Both the position numbers and the translations under genes were made by a program. Positions 10,921 to 22,511 of a DNA stretch of 64,000 nt are shown here, piece after piece. The notes under the pieces are model-generated. The model was not told where the DNA came from, did not search any database, and was given only the letters and a program-made list of their open reading frames with translations. The first letter of the stretch is position 1. Each line of letters opens with the position of its first letter. The DNA comes from Trachythela sp. YZ-2020 (Eukaryota > Cnidaria > Anthozoa > Malacalcyonacea > Clavulariidae): contig JADLSH010000369.1 in NCBI GenBank assembly GCA_016169945.1, forward strand, positions 3,844,001-3,908,000, written 5' to 3'.

Positions 10921-11351
10921 TACATGCGATGTTTCTCTATATGGTTTAGTTGTCTGTGCAAAATCAAACTCCTCAGCTTTGGAATAAAGCCGGGCAATGT
11001 TTCTGTGTTGTTGTTATATAAATAAGGAATAAAAATAATTGTTGTTATAAAAATAAATAAATCAGGAACCATAATGAAGAGTATATTGAATACGCGAACA
11101 AAAAATAACATGCACGAACGCACACGTTTACTTAACAATTAAATCTAAAGAGCTTAGGTGTCATGAAAAACTGATTCGAAAACTTTGCTCTATAAACAGC
11201 GTGTGAAAAGAAACCTATAAAAGGCTAGTGAAAAGAAATTAAATCACCCTAACCGCACAACCCTTAGACTATAAGTCCAATATCGTAAAGAGCAACGCGA
11301 AGCATGAACATTAACGCAGCAAATATATACACAAACAAACCTAAGGGCTAA
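10921..11351. other. intergenic, nothing recognised
   Basis: AT-rich sequence without a supported gene. Confidence 0.4.
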
Positions 11352-11746
11352 AGCCTCTTACAGACGAGCAAGTTTTCTATGACAAGTTTTTATATGACAA
11401 GTTTTATTTGCCAATTGCATGTGTGTACGTACAACAAATTTTCTCTGACAAGTTTGTGGTTTTCTGACCGCCATGATAGCTAACACAACAATAGATTGCT
11501 GACCAACCGCTCCTGAGTGCTCAAATTACTTTGACAAGTTTTCCTTGTTGACCCATACAGACGAGCAAAATTTGTACTTTGGCAATTTTTTCTATGACAA
11601 GTACACTTGTTCAAAAGCTAGCATGTTAGCTTTTGAACAAGTGTACTTGTCATAGAAAAAATTGCCAAGATTGTGTATACAGATGAGCAAATAAAACTTG
11701 TCATATAAAAACTTGTCATAGAAAACTTGCTCGTCTGTAAGAGGCT
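11352..11746. mobile_element. TAA-flanked MITE (Harbinger type)
   Basis: 395 bp with long terminal inverted repeats beginning AGCCTCTTACAGACGAGC, flanked by the direct repeat TAA (11349-11351 and 11747-11749). TWA duplications are the mark of PIF/Harbinger insertions. A second, internal inverted repeat (about 11580-11668, TCTATGACAAGTACACTTG on each side) makes a nested hairpin. No coding capacity. Confidence 0.8.
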
Positions 11747-11897
11747 TAAGGCTGATCTTGAGGGGGCGGTTGATTGTTTATGGCTGCACGCTGCGGTTCT
11801 TCGTTCTGAATCAAATCCTTGACGTCTACTGCTCTAGGTTGCTGAGGTTCTTGTAGCTGCTGTTGCTCCATGGCTCGGATGCGACACTGGCTGCGAC
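11747..11897. other. short spacer
   Basis: Sequence between the MITE and the dispersed repeat; no feature seen. Confidence 0.35.
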
Positions 11898-12006
11898 CAA
11901 AAAATTCTCGAACGCCGTTCCAAACAGGTTTTCGGTGGCAAATGTTCAAAATACCCAATTTCACGCTTGTTTTATACTATCTGAACACCACGTGATGTTT
12001 TCTGAT
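11898..12006 (+). repeat. dispersed repeat copy 2, left part
   Basis: Matches about 1117-1248 closely up to TTTTCTGATT. The matching right part resumes at about 12930. Confidence 0.8.
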
Positions 12007-12929
12007 TTATTATATTCATTTTGAAATCAATGGCATTTCTTGCAATCTGATTGGTCAAAAATAGTGCGATTAATTCCCAAATCGCTCATCTTGAGTATTA
12101 ATCGCATCATTTTTAAACCAATCAAATTGAAGCTCTGCACCACAACAACCAATCAGATTGAATGATAGAATTCAACTAGCCAATCAATTTAAAGAAAAAT
12201 GTGCTCTGGCAAATGACCAAATCTGTTCACCATAAATTGTCAATACTCTAGACTGCATTTACTGCAGGGTTTTTTTCATAAAAATCAACATAAATTAAGG
12301 TGAGTCAAACTTAAAAGAATATCAAATAATTTTTCACAAATAATACAGGCCAAATTATCAACAAAATTTTGAATGAAATATTGTCAAAATGTCAACAAAA
12401 ACAAGTTTCATTTGAGCAACAGCCAAAACTGAACACAAAGCTGTCAAAGGCACAAGGTATTAAAATATGGAATGATCGATTGTAGTGTCAATGTTTGAAT
12501 GCACAAAATCACAAGAAACGTTTATCAATTTACATGTAAAGTCTACGATATCTTTACACTTACTTTTTCGGTCTTTATTTCTAGAAATTCTCTCACATAA
12601 TCACATTTTGCTTGTTCATACTGAGTCATTTGTCAAATTACAATTCATGTTGTTGCTATGCTACGGCATTTCAGGGAGTATCGCGGGGGTGTGTAAATTG
12701 TAAACAAAGACTAATAAAATACCGCTTCCGGTTTAAAAAATTATTTAGATTTCAAAATGAAGATATAATAAAGTGGAAATTGAACTTCGTGTCGTGCAAT
12801 TTTGGTCTGAAATCAAACTTGTGATTACAAATCGCACTCCCGCTTCGCGGTCGTGCGATTTTGTAATCACGCGTTTGATTTCAGACCAAATTACACTCCA
12901 CTCAGTTCAATTAATACCATTATTAACTA
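12007..12929. mobile_element. about 920-bp insertion with two hairpins
   Basis: Present here but absent from the related copy at 1117-1322, so inferred to be an insertion. It has no obvious terminal inverted repeats. It contains two hairpins: about 12045-12127 (around GTGCGATTAAT/ATTAATCGCA) and 12806-12889, whose roughly 40-bp arms start TTTGGTCTGAAATCAAA. No transposase frame, so any movement would be non-autonomous. Confidence 0.55.
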
Positions 12930-12996
12930 ATGCTCACCTCATGCATAAGGATTTGGAATATTTGGCATTGTTAGGGAAAACTCCCAGTGAGAATAA
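12930..12996 (+). repeat. dispersed repeat copy 2, right part
   Basis: Begins AACTAATGCTCACCTCATG and ends near CCCAGTGAGAATA, continuing the sequence interrupted at 12006. Confidence 0.8.
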
Positions 12997-13029
12997 AATG
13001 AATTTGCTACTCAATTTCAAAATATAATT

Positions 13030-15410
13030 TTACCAGCAGCTAAGAAATCACTTAGAATTACAAAGGAAAAATACAGACATAAAATCACAAATGTCTGCAA
13101 CAAGAAATGGTTTGACAAAGAATGTCGACTAAAGAGACACAGTGTTAGAAAGTTAGCCAACCAAAAACACAGAGATCCGCTAAATTTTGATATACGAAAC
13201 GAATATCATCAAGCTCTCAAAATCTATAAAGAGACTTTAAAACGCAAAAATGAACTATTTCATGATAAGAAACTTAATGAACTAGAACAGGCATCAGAAA
13301 CAGATAAAAATTCCTTTTGGAAAACTCTTAAGAATATGAGTGATAGTTATGATGATGTCTCCTCTAGTTCATCAGATATAACTACAAACAATTGGGTATC
13401 TCATTTCGAAAAACTATACATGCAAAACATAACTTAGATTCTCATCAACAAGATATTTTACAACGTTTACAATTACTTGAGAACAATATAAATCAAAACA
13501 ACTTTCTGGATGATGCAATTACAGAAAATAATATTCTAAATGCAGCTATATTAAGAAGTTGAAAAATAAAAAATCAGCTTACTCAGATGAGATAAAAAAT
13601 GAAATGATAAAGGCCAGTGTAGAAATACTCCTTAAAGGATATCATAAATTATTTAACCTTATCCTTGAATTTGGAAGTTTTCCTGACCACTGGTGTGAAG
13701 GACTGATTACACCTATTTTTAAAGCTGGCGACAAATCTGACACCAACAAGTACAGAGGAATTTGTGTAACTAGCTGTTTAAGCAAATTCTTCTGTATAAT
13801 CCTTAACGAACGACTCTATAATTTCAGTCAAGAAAACAATCTTATTCACCCGTCTCAAATAGGTTTCCACCCTGGCCACAGAACTGCTGATCACATTTTT
13901 ACACTGAAAACACTGTGTGACAAACATATTACCAAAAACAAAAATGACAAAGTTTATGCTGGCTTTGTAGACTTTAAAAAAGCCTTTGATTCTGTCTGGC
14001 TTATTCATAAAATTACTTGAAAACAAAATTGATGGGCGTTTCTACAATTTAATTAAAAGTATTTATTCTAACTCAAAATGTGCTGTCAAAATATCTGACA
14101 CGAGAACAGAATTTTTCTCTTACTCCAAAGGTGTACGTCAAGGATGTATACTAAGTCCAATTCTTTTTAACTTATACATAAATGAATTAGCTAAATTATT
14201 CGAAAACACTAATTCAGATTTCAGACCCTTTCATACTTCCAAACGGCGCAAGACTGAGTTGTCTTCTTTACGCTGATGATTTAATTATATTATCAAGATC
14301 AAAATTTGGACTCCAAAAATGCCTAGATGAACTCAATAATTGGTGTAAAAAATGGCTAATGGAAGTTAACTTAAAGAAAACCCAAATTATGATCTTTCTA
14401 AAAGGAAATAATAAAATGCAGAAACCAAAATTCATGTTAGGTAATAAAAACGTAACGATTGTACAAGAATATTGTTACTTAGGAATCAAATTGAATTCAA
14501 ATGGTAAATTTACTCCAGCTATAAAACAGCTAAGTTAAAAAGCACTACATGCACTATACAGCATACGAAAAGTCGAAAACATCCGTACACCACCTAAAAC
14601 CGAAACTAGCTATAAAAATATTCGATATCACCAATTCTTCTCTACAACTCAGAAGTGTGGGGTGCATACCTCAAAAATTATTTTAATAATTGGGATAAAC
14701 TTCCAATTGAAAAAATACACTTGAGGTTTTGTAAATTATACTTGGGAGTTGCACTAACATCGCCTCCAGAGGTGAACTTGGAAAATTCCCACTAATAATA
14801 AATATATTTAAACGATTATTTAAATATATTATACATTTAAACACATTGCCTGAAACAGCAATTGCCAAACAAGCCTTTTTAATATCTAAAGATTTGTATT
14901 CTAAAAAGAATACTTCATTTTATGGAAATGTCACAGATATTTTAAAATCATACAATTGTAACACGCAAATACTAGATCTGGAATCAATATCCAATCATTC
15001 GGTAAATCTAATCTCAAGCAACATAAAACAAAGTTACATCACATTCTGGAAACACAAACTAGAGAATTCATCGAAACTATGTTTCTACTCTGCTTTCAAA
15101 AGGGATTATCAGTTAGAAAAATATCTTACCACAATAAAAAATTCAAATCAAAGGAGGACTTTCACACGATTCCGGATAAGTAATCATATTCATAACCTAT
15201 TGATTGAATATGGTAGATACCAAAACATTCCTCAAGCAGAACGACTATGTATGATCTGTCAGTCAGGCGAAATAGAAAACGAGCCGCATTTTCTCACATC
15301 ATGTGAAGCCTACGACAGCATTAGAGAAAATTTTATAGAGCATCATCTAAGGTCAGCTGTTCGACTTGACTTTGTTTTTGATAAGTACTTTACGATCAAA
15401 CCGTGGCCAA
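13030..15410 (+). pseudogene. degraded non-LTR retrotransposon (LINE A)
   Basis: Plus-strand reverse transcriptase in several broken frames. Frame 13559-14020 has the FKAGDKSDTNKYRGI, SQIGFHPGHRTADH and AGFVDFKKAFDSVW blocks. Frame 13986-14276 has KGVRQGCILSPILFNLYINEL. The YADDLIILS catalytic block follows near 14265-14290. Frame 14846-15451 is the C-terminal region with a CxxC...H-x4-C zinc knuckle (CMICQSGEIENEPHFLTSC). Before 13559 the sequence reads as the linker between endonuclease and RT. A stop near 14537 and several frameshifts kill it. It ends where the CXC-element fragment begins, so it was cut by that insertion or rearrangement. The clade is not certain. Confidence 0.85.
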
Positions 15411-16075
15411 CGGGAGTATGCCAACAATTGGTCAACATTTCTCAGATGTGACAAAAACAAAACTGAATTATTTCCCTTCATCGTAAAAGCACTAATTGAG
15501 AACATTGATGATACACATGGGCTATTCGTAGGATCTTTAGAAGACGGAGCAGTCGCAAGTCAGGATGTGGATATTCAATCATTGATGCCATGCAACATCG
15601 AAGAGGCAGATGAACGTATGTTCATTCATCTCCAACATGCTGCTGAGCTCTGTCCACGTATGCTGGTCAAGACTGTAGACAGTGATGTTGTTGTTATTGC
15701 ACTCTCAGCTTTTCACAGAACACCCAGGAGCTATGGCTCGAGTTTGGAGTGGGGAAGCATTTAAAGTACATTCCGATGCACGAGATTGCAACTTCTCTTG
15801 GACCTCAGACCTCCACGGCTTTCCTGTTTTTTCACGCATTCAGTGGCTGGGATACCACCTCCTCATTTAAAGGAAAAGGTAAAAAATCATTTGGTGAAAA
15901 ATGGAAAAGAATGCCTAGTTTAAGGCCAGTGTTCGAAAGAATGGCAACATCTGAAGGAGATAACAGTGAAGCAAACAGAGACTTTTTAGAACAGTTTGTG
16001 GTTCCTCTGTATTGTACCACGTTTGATGGTAACAACGTAGACGATGCAAGGCGATACCTTTTTACAAGATATATA
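15411..16075 (+). pseudogene. CXC-element gene fragment (copy 2)
   Basis: Begins at FLRCDKNKTELF. It contains EEADERMFIHLQHAAE and MLVKTVDSDVVVIALSAF, then in the next frame KHLKYIPMHEIATSLG and FFHAFSGWDTTSSFKGKG. A frameshift near 15720 separates the halves. The same segment occurs inverted and more decayed at 278-1060. The CXC cysteine cluster is missing, so the fragment is truncated at its 3' side, where LINE sequence begins. Confidence 0.75.
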
Positions 16076-16620
16076 TGATGTGGTTTGTGTTTGTGAAACC
16101 TGGCTAATAAGTGTTGGATAGTGAACTGTTACCAGACTACTGCGTCTTTCGAAGAGACAGATATGGACGAGTCGATGGTGGTGTTCTCGTTGAACAAAGT
16201 CAAACATACGAGAAACTCGCCGCTTAGACCTCGAGAAGCAGGATGCTAAATTTGTAATAATAGAATTGGTTAAACCAAACAATAAGTCAGTCCCGTTATA
16301 CACCTTTTATCGTCCTCCTGACTCAACAACGGAACCTCTGCAACATCTTAACACATTCCTCCAAAACACCAATTAACAAAGGAGAACGAGTTAATTGGTG
16401 AGGTCTTTTGCGATCTTGTTGGAGACAACTTCCTATCTCAATTCATAGAAGGTCTGACACATAGAGCTGGAAACACACTTGAACTACTTTTGTGTAATTG
16501 TCCAGAAGTCATTGATGGAGTTAATATCAAAAGTCCTGAGGAATGTGACTACCCAACAGATCATCTAATTATTGACTTTAACACCAGACTGAACTTTTAA
16601 CGAACTAAGTCAACAGCACG
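16076..16620 (+). pseudogene. LINE endonuclease fragment
   Basis: Broken plus-strand frames read DVVCVCETWL, then a segment like CVFRRDRYGRVDGGVLV, then VPLYTFYRPPDSTTEPL, then LTHRAGNTLELLLCNCPE and TDHLIIDF. These are blocks of the apurinic-like endonuclease/phosphatase domain at the start of LINE ORF2. No matching RT follows on this strand. Confidence 0.65.
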
Positions 16621-16677
16621 CCACGTCTACAACTTTAAGAATGCCGATTTTGAAGGTCTTAATAACACGCTTAGTCA

Positions 16678-16757
16678 GATGAAATTTGATATCAATAATA
16701 CCAACGATATCGATGAAATTTGATATCAATAATACCAACGATATCGATGAAATTTGG
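16678..16757. repeat. 34-bp tandem duplication
   Basis: Two direct 34-bp copies of a unit starting GATGAAATTTGATATCAATA, followed by a partial third. Confidence 0.9.
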
Positions 16758-17316
16758 TCTAGAAAAATTCATTTCTGATTCATCTTTATGGAATTTTTTA
16801 CCTCAACGTCCATGGCTATGTCTCTTTTGTAACCCATAACTGTTCTCATCTCTATATTAATCCCAACCTAATGATCAAGACTCAAATTTGTAAAACCACA
16901 ACATATCAGAACTCCTACCAAATACATTCTCTAGTGTCAAAACATTTAAATATTACCTTTTTAATCATTATTCTATGTTAGTTTATTTGTTATGTACTTG
17001 GTCAATATCGCGTGATTGTCCTTGTCATAGGAGTTAACTGTCTCATTGTATAAATTCGTTGTTAGTATTCTAATTTTTAATTGTATATATTTAGTTAACT
17101 CTATATTTGCATGTATTTTGTTGCCTTGCATTATTATTATTATTATTATTATTATAACTTTATTTATACAGGATAAAAACCTTATCAGTATAATTAAATA
17201 CTGCTATCACTAAGGGTCCTGTGCCTAATACTAAATAATATATGAAGCTAAATAGGATATGCTAATGAAAAATATAAAATAACAACTACATCATAATTAG
17301 AAATACTAGATAAAAT
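16758..17316. other. intergenic with ATT microsatellite
   Basis: An (ATT)n tract lies at about 17131-17155. The part next to 17317 is probably the 3' UTR of LINE B, which runs on the minus strand. No gene seen. Confidence 0.5.
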
Positions 17317-19140
17317 CTAAAACTTGACGTCTAATAATCGTATCTTTCCAAGCATTTTCAGTTTACTTGACGTTTTCTTGAAGGTTCGATGCAGATACTG
17401 GCCAAAATTAAGCGTTGGGTCTAACTTTACACCAAGATATACATATGAAGTGGCACTTCCAATTACATCACTTCCAATTTGAATATGCAGGGATGAATTT
17501 CCTTCCTTTGCAAGACGTCTTGCTGTACCAAAAACCATAGACTCCGTCTTATCTTTTTTAAGATTAACCAAGAGCTGGTTCTTCTGTAACCACCGAGCAA
17601 CTGCGTCCATATCTTCAGACATAGCTGCTTCAATATTTTTAATATCCTTATGAGAGAAATAAAGGACAGTGTCATCTGCATACATAATAACGTGAGAGTG
17701 TTTTAAAATCTTTGAGAGATCATCAATGCATATCAAAAACATAAGGGGCCCCAGAATGGAGCCATGAGGAACACCGTAAGCTCAGGGCCGTAGTCAGAAA
17801 ATTTTCCAGGGGGGGTGTAAGGTGGTTTCAACCGACTACCAAACAAACTTGTACCGACTACTCATAAAAACCCCCCCAAACCCCCCCGTAGATACGGCCC
17901 TGCGTAAGCTGGATGCCAAAAACACCGAGCGTCTCCAACTTTTTAATTAAAACGGCGTGGTCAACCGTGTCAAATGCCTTGCGAAAGTACATAAAGACTG
18001 CCCCTGTCAGCTTTCCACGGTCCATTTCTTTTCTGATTGTATCTGTAAAATGAGTGACTGCAAGACTAGTTGAGTACTTTCGTCTAAAACCAAACTGAGT
18101 AGGTGATAACAGATTTGAGTCTTCCAGGAATTTGGCCAGTTGATCGTGAACCAGGCGCTCCGCTATTTTAGAAATAGCTGGTAGAATTGAGATTGGACGG
18201 TAGTTGTCTAACTCCGAGACGCTGCCTGATTTATAGACTGGTATAATTTTAGCACTTTTCCAATGAGTAGGATATATCCCAGAAGATAGCGATAGGTTTA
18301 TGATATAAGCTAAGGGTTCGGCAATATACTGAGATGCATCTTTAATCATACTAGGAGGGACGTCATCGAGACCAGTTGCTTTGCTGCTTTTTAACTTGTT
18401 CAGTGCTTTCAATACCTGAGATGGACGAATTTCCTCAAAGCGGAAAACTTGGCCGGGGATTCTATTACAAGAAGGCGCTGTTCCCAATTCCATTTTCTGC
18501 CAAATAGAACTTCCCAGTGTATTTAATGATTCTTTCAGTTTTTGAGCAATAGAAGAAAAGAACAAACCAAAGGCATTTGATATTTTACTTTTTGAGGTTG
18601 TCATACTGTCATCGTTAAAGTTAAAAGCGCGAGATGAATTGGAAGTGGTAGGGGTTATTCCTGTTTTCGTATAACAAATTTCGGTTAAAGGAATTATTTT
18701 CTTTTCGTAGCAAGTATTTACTTGATTACGCTTCCTTTTATATGCAGCCCAATAGCTACTTTGAGTAAACTATCCCTCTCAAGCATTGCTTTCCGCAAGT
18801 TGTTTGTTAACCATGGACAATCCCTGCCGCGTACTTTCTTTTGAATTATGGGTGCATGGTGGTTAATAGCTTTCAGGAGAATGTTATACATTTGATACCA
18901 TGCGTCGTTCACGTCTGACTGCTCATAAACGTTATCCCATGGGGAATTTTTAATACTATTACAGTAAGCAGAGCGGTCATATCGAGCAAAACACCGAGTT
19001 GTAATTATCCTAGCTTTAAATTTTCCTTATGATTCCAACCATATCATGATCACTCAAATGGGCCGAGATAACTTTTGATTTAATTATTCTCTCGGGATCA
19101 GAAGAGAGAACAATATCAAAATGCACGGGTAGTGTAAACT
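17317..19140 (-). pseudogene. non-LTR retrotransposon, minus strand (LINE B)
   Basis: Minus-strand pieces from high to low coordinate. First comes the end of an endonuclease domain (about 19140-19040, DIVLSSDPER and SAHLSDHDMV). Then a linker (18718-18912). Then RT blocks (17858-18604) with KSSKATGLDDVPPSMIK, IIPVYKSGSVSELDNYRPIS and FGFRRKYSTSLAV. Then MYADDTVLYFS and VNLKKDKTESMVFG (17317-17742). A 120-bp hAT-type MITE interrupts the RT between the last two frames. The 5' end is lost inside the endonuclease domain. The layout is that of Jockey/CR1-group LINEs; the exact clade is inferred only. Confidence 0.85.
17783..17902. mobile_element. hAT-type MITE inside LINE B
   Basis: 120 bp with ends CAGGGCCGTA / TACGGCCCTG, flanked by an exact 8-bp direct repeat CGTAAGCT (17775-17782 and 17903-17910). 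An 8-bp duplication with CAGGG ends is typical of hAT insertions. Confidence 0.88.
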
Positions 19141-19214
19141 ATTTACGTCCCGTTCGCATGTTGTATTTGTCCTTAAATGTTGTATATTTGTTCATATTTA
19201 CCCAATAAAGTGTA
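19141..19214. other. junction between LINE B and the Penelope-like element
   Basis: No feature recognised. Confidence 0.3.
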
Positions 19215-20657
19215 TAATAAAAATAATCAATTTTTGTAATAAAAATAAACAATGAGAACTTCGACGTGTGCTTTTATAGTGAATACAAAAGCGATTACGT
19301 GATAAAAAATAAACCAATCAGATGGATTTAATCAAAACAAACTATAAACAAAATATGGAAATCACATCACAAAATATATTAGCATATAAGTAGCAGCGAA
19401 CAAAGATAACAAAGCAAGAAAGACAAAAAACAAGGAACGAAATATTAGATAAGGTGAGATGTAGAGTATCTGCTGATGGCAGGCATAAACAGATAGGAGT
19501 TAAATGTAAGAGAGGCGCTCATTAGGATGAGGATGAATGGTGCCAAGTTGGGAAATGAGACGCATTTATTGGCTTTTGCGGCTATCATTGCTACCAGAAA
19601 TGGGACACAGAGCTCGAATTTTCATATCTGAAACACTGTGATTGCCAGTGTTGAAATGTCTGGTAACAGGTTGTTTAGCATAATTGTTTTTCGACAGCAC
19701 GACGATGCTCACCAAACCTTATCCTTAAATATCTACCAGTTTCACCAATATAGAGCATCCCACATTTACTGCATGAAATACAGTAGATGAGATGAGAGGA
19801 GGTGCACGTGAAATGGTGCTTAATGGTGTACTTAGATTTTGGTGCCGAAATTGTAGTGGACGAATCTATATACTTACAGGTTTTACACAGCTTCACACCA
19901 CAAGGAAACGTGCCATTAGGTGACGACGAGTCCTGTGGTAGAGAGCTGTGAACTAGGGTTTCACGGATATTTTTACTATGTCGAAACGAGACTAAGGGGT
20001 TATTGGTGAAAATGGAAGATGTTTCAGGGTCGTTTTTCAACATATGAAAAATCTATCTAATAACATCCCTTACTTTGAAATTGAAGGGATGGTAACCGAG
20101 AAGTAGGGGTATTTTGTTGTTGGGAACATTAGACACATGGTCTCTAAGGGTTTCGGATGGGGGAATATTGGAGGCCTTCGAAAAGGCAGTATCTAAGAGA
20201 GGGGTTGGATAACCGCGTCGGACAAAAAAGTTTCTCAATTCCTGACTTTTGGTATGGAAGTCCTCATCTTCACTGCAAATACGGCGAAGGCGAAGGAACT
20301 GAGAGAAGGGAATGGACCTTTTAGTGTGGTTCGGGTGGGAAGAAGTAAAGAGAAGATAGCTATGGGAGTCAGTCGGCTTGTAGAACACAGAAGTAACAAG
20401 TTTATTGCCATTGATAGATACAAGTATATCTAAGAACGATACACTGGTCTCACTGATCTCCCACGTTAACTGGAGTGCTGGGTGGAAGTTATTAACAAAG
20501 TTAATAAACTTGTCCAACTCTCCGCGGGAACAGGATGCTGTGCCGAGACAGTCATCAATGTACCTACCAAGGTAATCAGGTATGGGATCAGTGTATTGCT
20601 CGAAGATCTGCTTTTCCACAAAACCAACGAATAAATTGGCACAGTTGGGACCCATAT
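19215..20657 (-). pseudogene. Penelope-like element, minus copy (RT + GIY-YIG)
   Basis: On the minus strand, frame 20053-20715 carries the end of a reverse transcriptase: MGPNCANLFVGF, then the catalytic GRYIDDCLG, then SVSFLDILVSI and VFYKPTDSHSYL. Frame 19675-20043 follows with a CKTC...C pair, YCISCSKCGMLYIGETGRYL (GIY-YIG endonuclease core) and RIRFGEHRRAV. RT plus C-terminal GIY-YIG is diagnostic of Penelope-like elements. The frame breaks between the two parts and again near 19680. RT motifs N-terminal to MGPNC are missing. At about 20657 the sequence switches to an inverted copy of the element's 3' end. Confidence 0.88.
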
Positions 20658-21180
20658 ATGCTGTCGTAAACAATGATGCTAAACAACCTGTTGCCAGACA
20701 TTTCCACACTGGCAATCACAGTGTTTCAGATATGAAAATTCGAGCTCTGTGTCCCATTTCTGGTAGCAATGATAGCCGCAAAAGCCAAGAAATGCGTCTC
20801 ATTTCCCAACTTGGCACCATTCATCCTCTCGGCATTAATGAGCGCCTCTCTTACATTTAACTCCTATCTGTTTATGCCTGCCTTCAGCAGATACTCTACA
20901 TCTCACCTTATCTAATATTTCGTTCCTTGTTTTCTGTCTTTCTTGCTTTGTTATCTTTGTTCGCTGCTACTTATATGCTAATATATTTTGTGATGTGATT
21001 TCCATATTTTGTTTATAGTTTGTTTTGATTAAATCCATCTGATTGGTTTATTTTTTATCACGTGATCGCTTTTGTATTCACTATAAAAGCACATGTTTTC
21101 CCCCCGACCCATTCTACTAACTTCCAGACGAAGGGCCTTCGCTCGAAACGTCGAAGTTCTCATTGTATTTTTCAGGTAGT
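20658..21180 (+). mobile_element. Penelope-like element, inverted 3' fragment
   Basis: Plus-strand copy of the last part of the GIY-YIG frame (AKQPVARHFHTGNHSVSDMK to about 20860) and its 3' UTR. It mirrors 19230-19680 at high identity. It keeps about 60 bp (about 21092-21150), including the hammerhead-like motif, that the minus copy lacks. Confidence 0.85.
21123..21153 (+). ncRNA. hammerhead-like motif of the Penelope 3' end
   Basis: The sequence reads CAGACGA, a GGGC/GCTC stem with a CTTC loop, then CGAAAC and GTC. This is the order of a minimal type I hammerhead with a vestigial helix III, as described for Penelope-like elements. The second core base is A where the ribozyme core needs U, so this copy is probably inactive. 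No outer helix I was verified. Confidence 0.45.
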
Positions 21181-22511
21181 TTTACACCACAGTCAACCGC
21201 CGTAAAATTCCAGTAGACGCATGTACGCTATGGCGTACCTATTTTTATATACATTTAGAAGAGGAGATCTCATACGGTTCTATTTCGAATATAAACATAT
21301 ATGGATAGCTCTATCAGATTTAACTCGAACTTGCCGTTAAAGATGTCTAAACTGTGTATCTGACTGTGGTCGGGAATGATGATATGTCATCATCAGATTT
21401 ACCGTCTCATACCATTCTGACGTTTTGTGACTGATAATAGCCCTCCATCGTGGCTGTAGATTTTTGAAAACATATAATATAAACCAGCGAACGATGCACC
21501 TTGGTGTGCAGTTGCAGAAAAACAAATAACAAATTTAAACTGTTGTTGGTAGTCGGACTCGGGTATACGGTATCCGCATATGTCACTATATATTCTATAA
21601 TATTTTTACCACATTTTCGTACAATTTCTATGCATTAACTAAAGGTTATATAAGTAAAACATACTTGTGAAAAATACCACGTCAGTATATTTAGCAAACC
21701 ATTTGCGGCACTGATCAAAATATTATTTCCACTGATGCATGAAGATCTGGGTTAACGGGACAGAAATTTTTGCCATTCAATAATCGTGGTGTTTTATACT
21801 AAAATATTACAAATCAATTTCCTGACTCTGATTTCGTTTACAATTATATAGACAATTAGATCAATAATCAATATAGGGTGACAAAAATGCTCCGTAATAA
21901 CATGCATAGCAGGAATTGTAAAACTATATGGATATAAAAATGAACAGTTTGGTGCTTGTATATGATAAAACACCTTTGTTTGTTTTTGAAACTTGAAAAA
22001 GCATTTTAAAGTCCTGAAGTTTAACCCGTCCACACAACTGACTAAAGTTGTGATATAATCTAGAACTAAACTATAGTCTTATTGCATGCAGACTGAATAT
22101 TTCCCATATCATAGCGTAAGGTTGGAAAAAGCCATATTAGCCGCAATTTAAGCAAGACAGGTGGACGATAACATGCAGATGAAATTTAATAAAATGAAAT
22201 TACAAAAAATTTAGTAAAATAAGCTCACGAACATTAAACTATCTAGAGGTCTACATTTTAACCGTCTATCTTTTCAGTCTACAATTTCATGTATGATTCA
22301 GTATTCGAACTGTCATTTTTTATTTTTATTACTTTCCCAAATATTAGTATCTATTCCTTCGTAATCATTAAAAGTAATTAACCCCAAATCAATTATGCCT
22401 ACTTTTCGCAATCACAATCACTAGTCGTGAGCTAAAAATCAAAACAAAAACTACACTGTTGTGATAACAAATGTCCGTTTCCGTTAATCGTGCTTATTAG
22501 GTATCATATCA
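21181..22511. other. region downstream of the galaxin gene
   Basis: AT-rich, without a supported gene. It contains one copy of the GGTACGC/GCGTAC hairpin motif (21221-21247). Two AATAAA signals on the minus strand (22319-22324 and 22325-22330) lie about 190 nt past the galaxin stop and could end its transcript. Confidence 0.5.
21221..21247 (-). repeat. GGTACGC-GCGTAC hairpin motif, copy 1
   Basis: On the minus strand: AATAGGTACGCC, a short loop, then GCGTACAT. Other copies are at 26244, 33069 and 58636. Confidence 0.7.
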
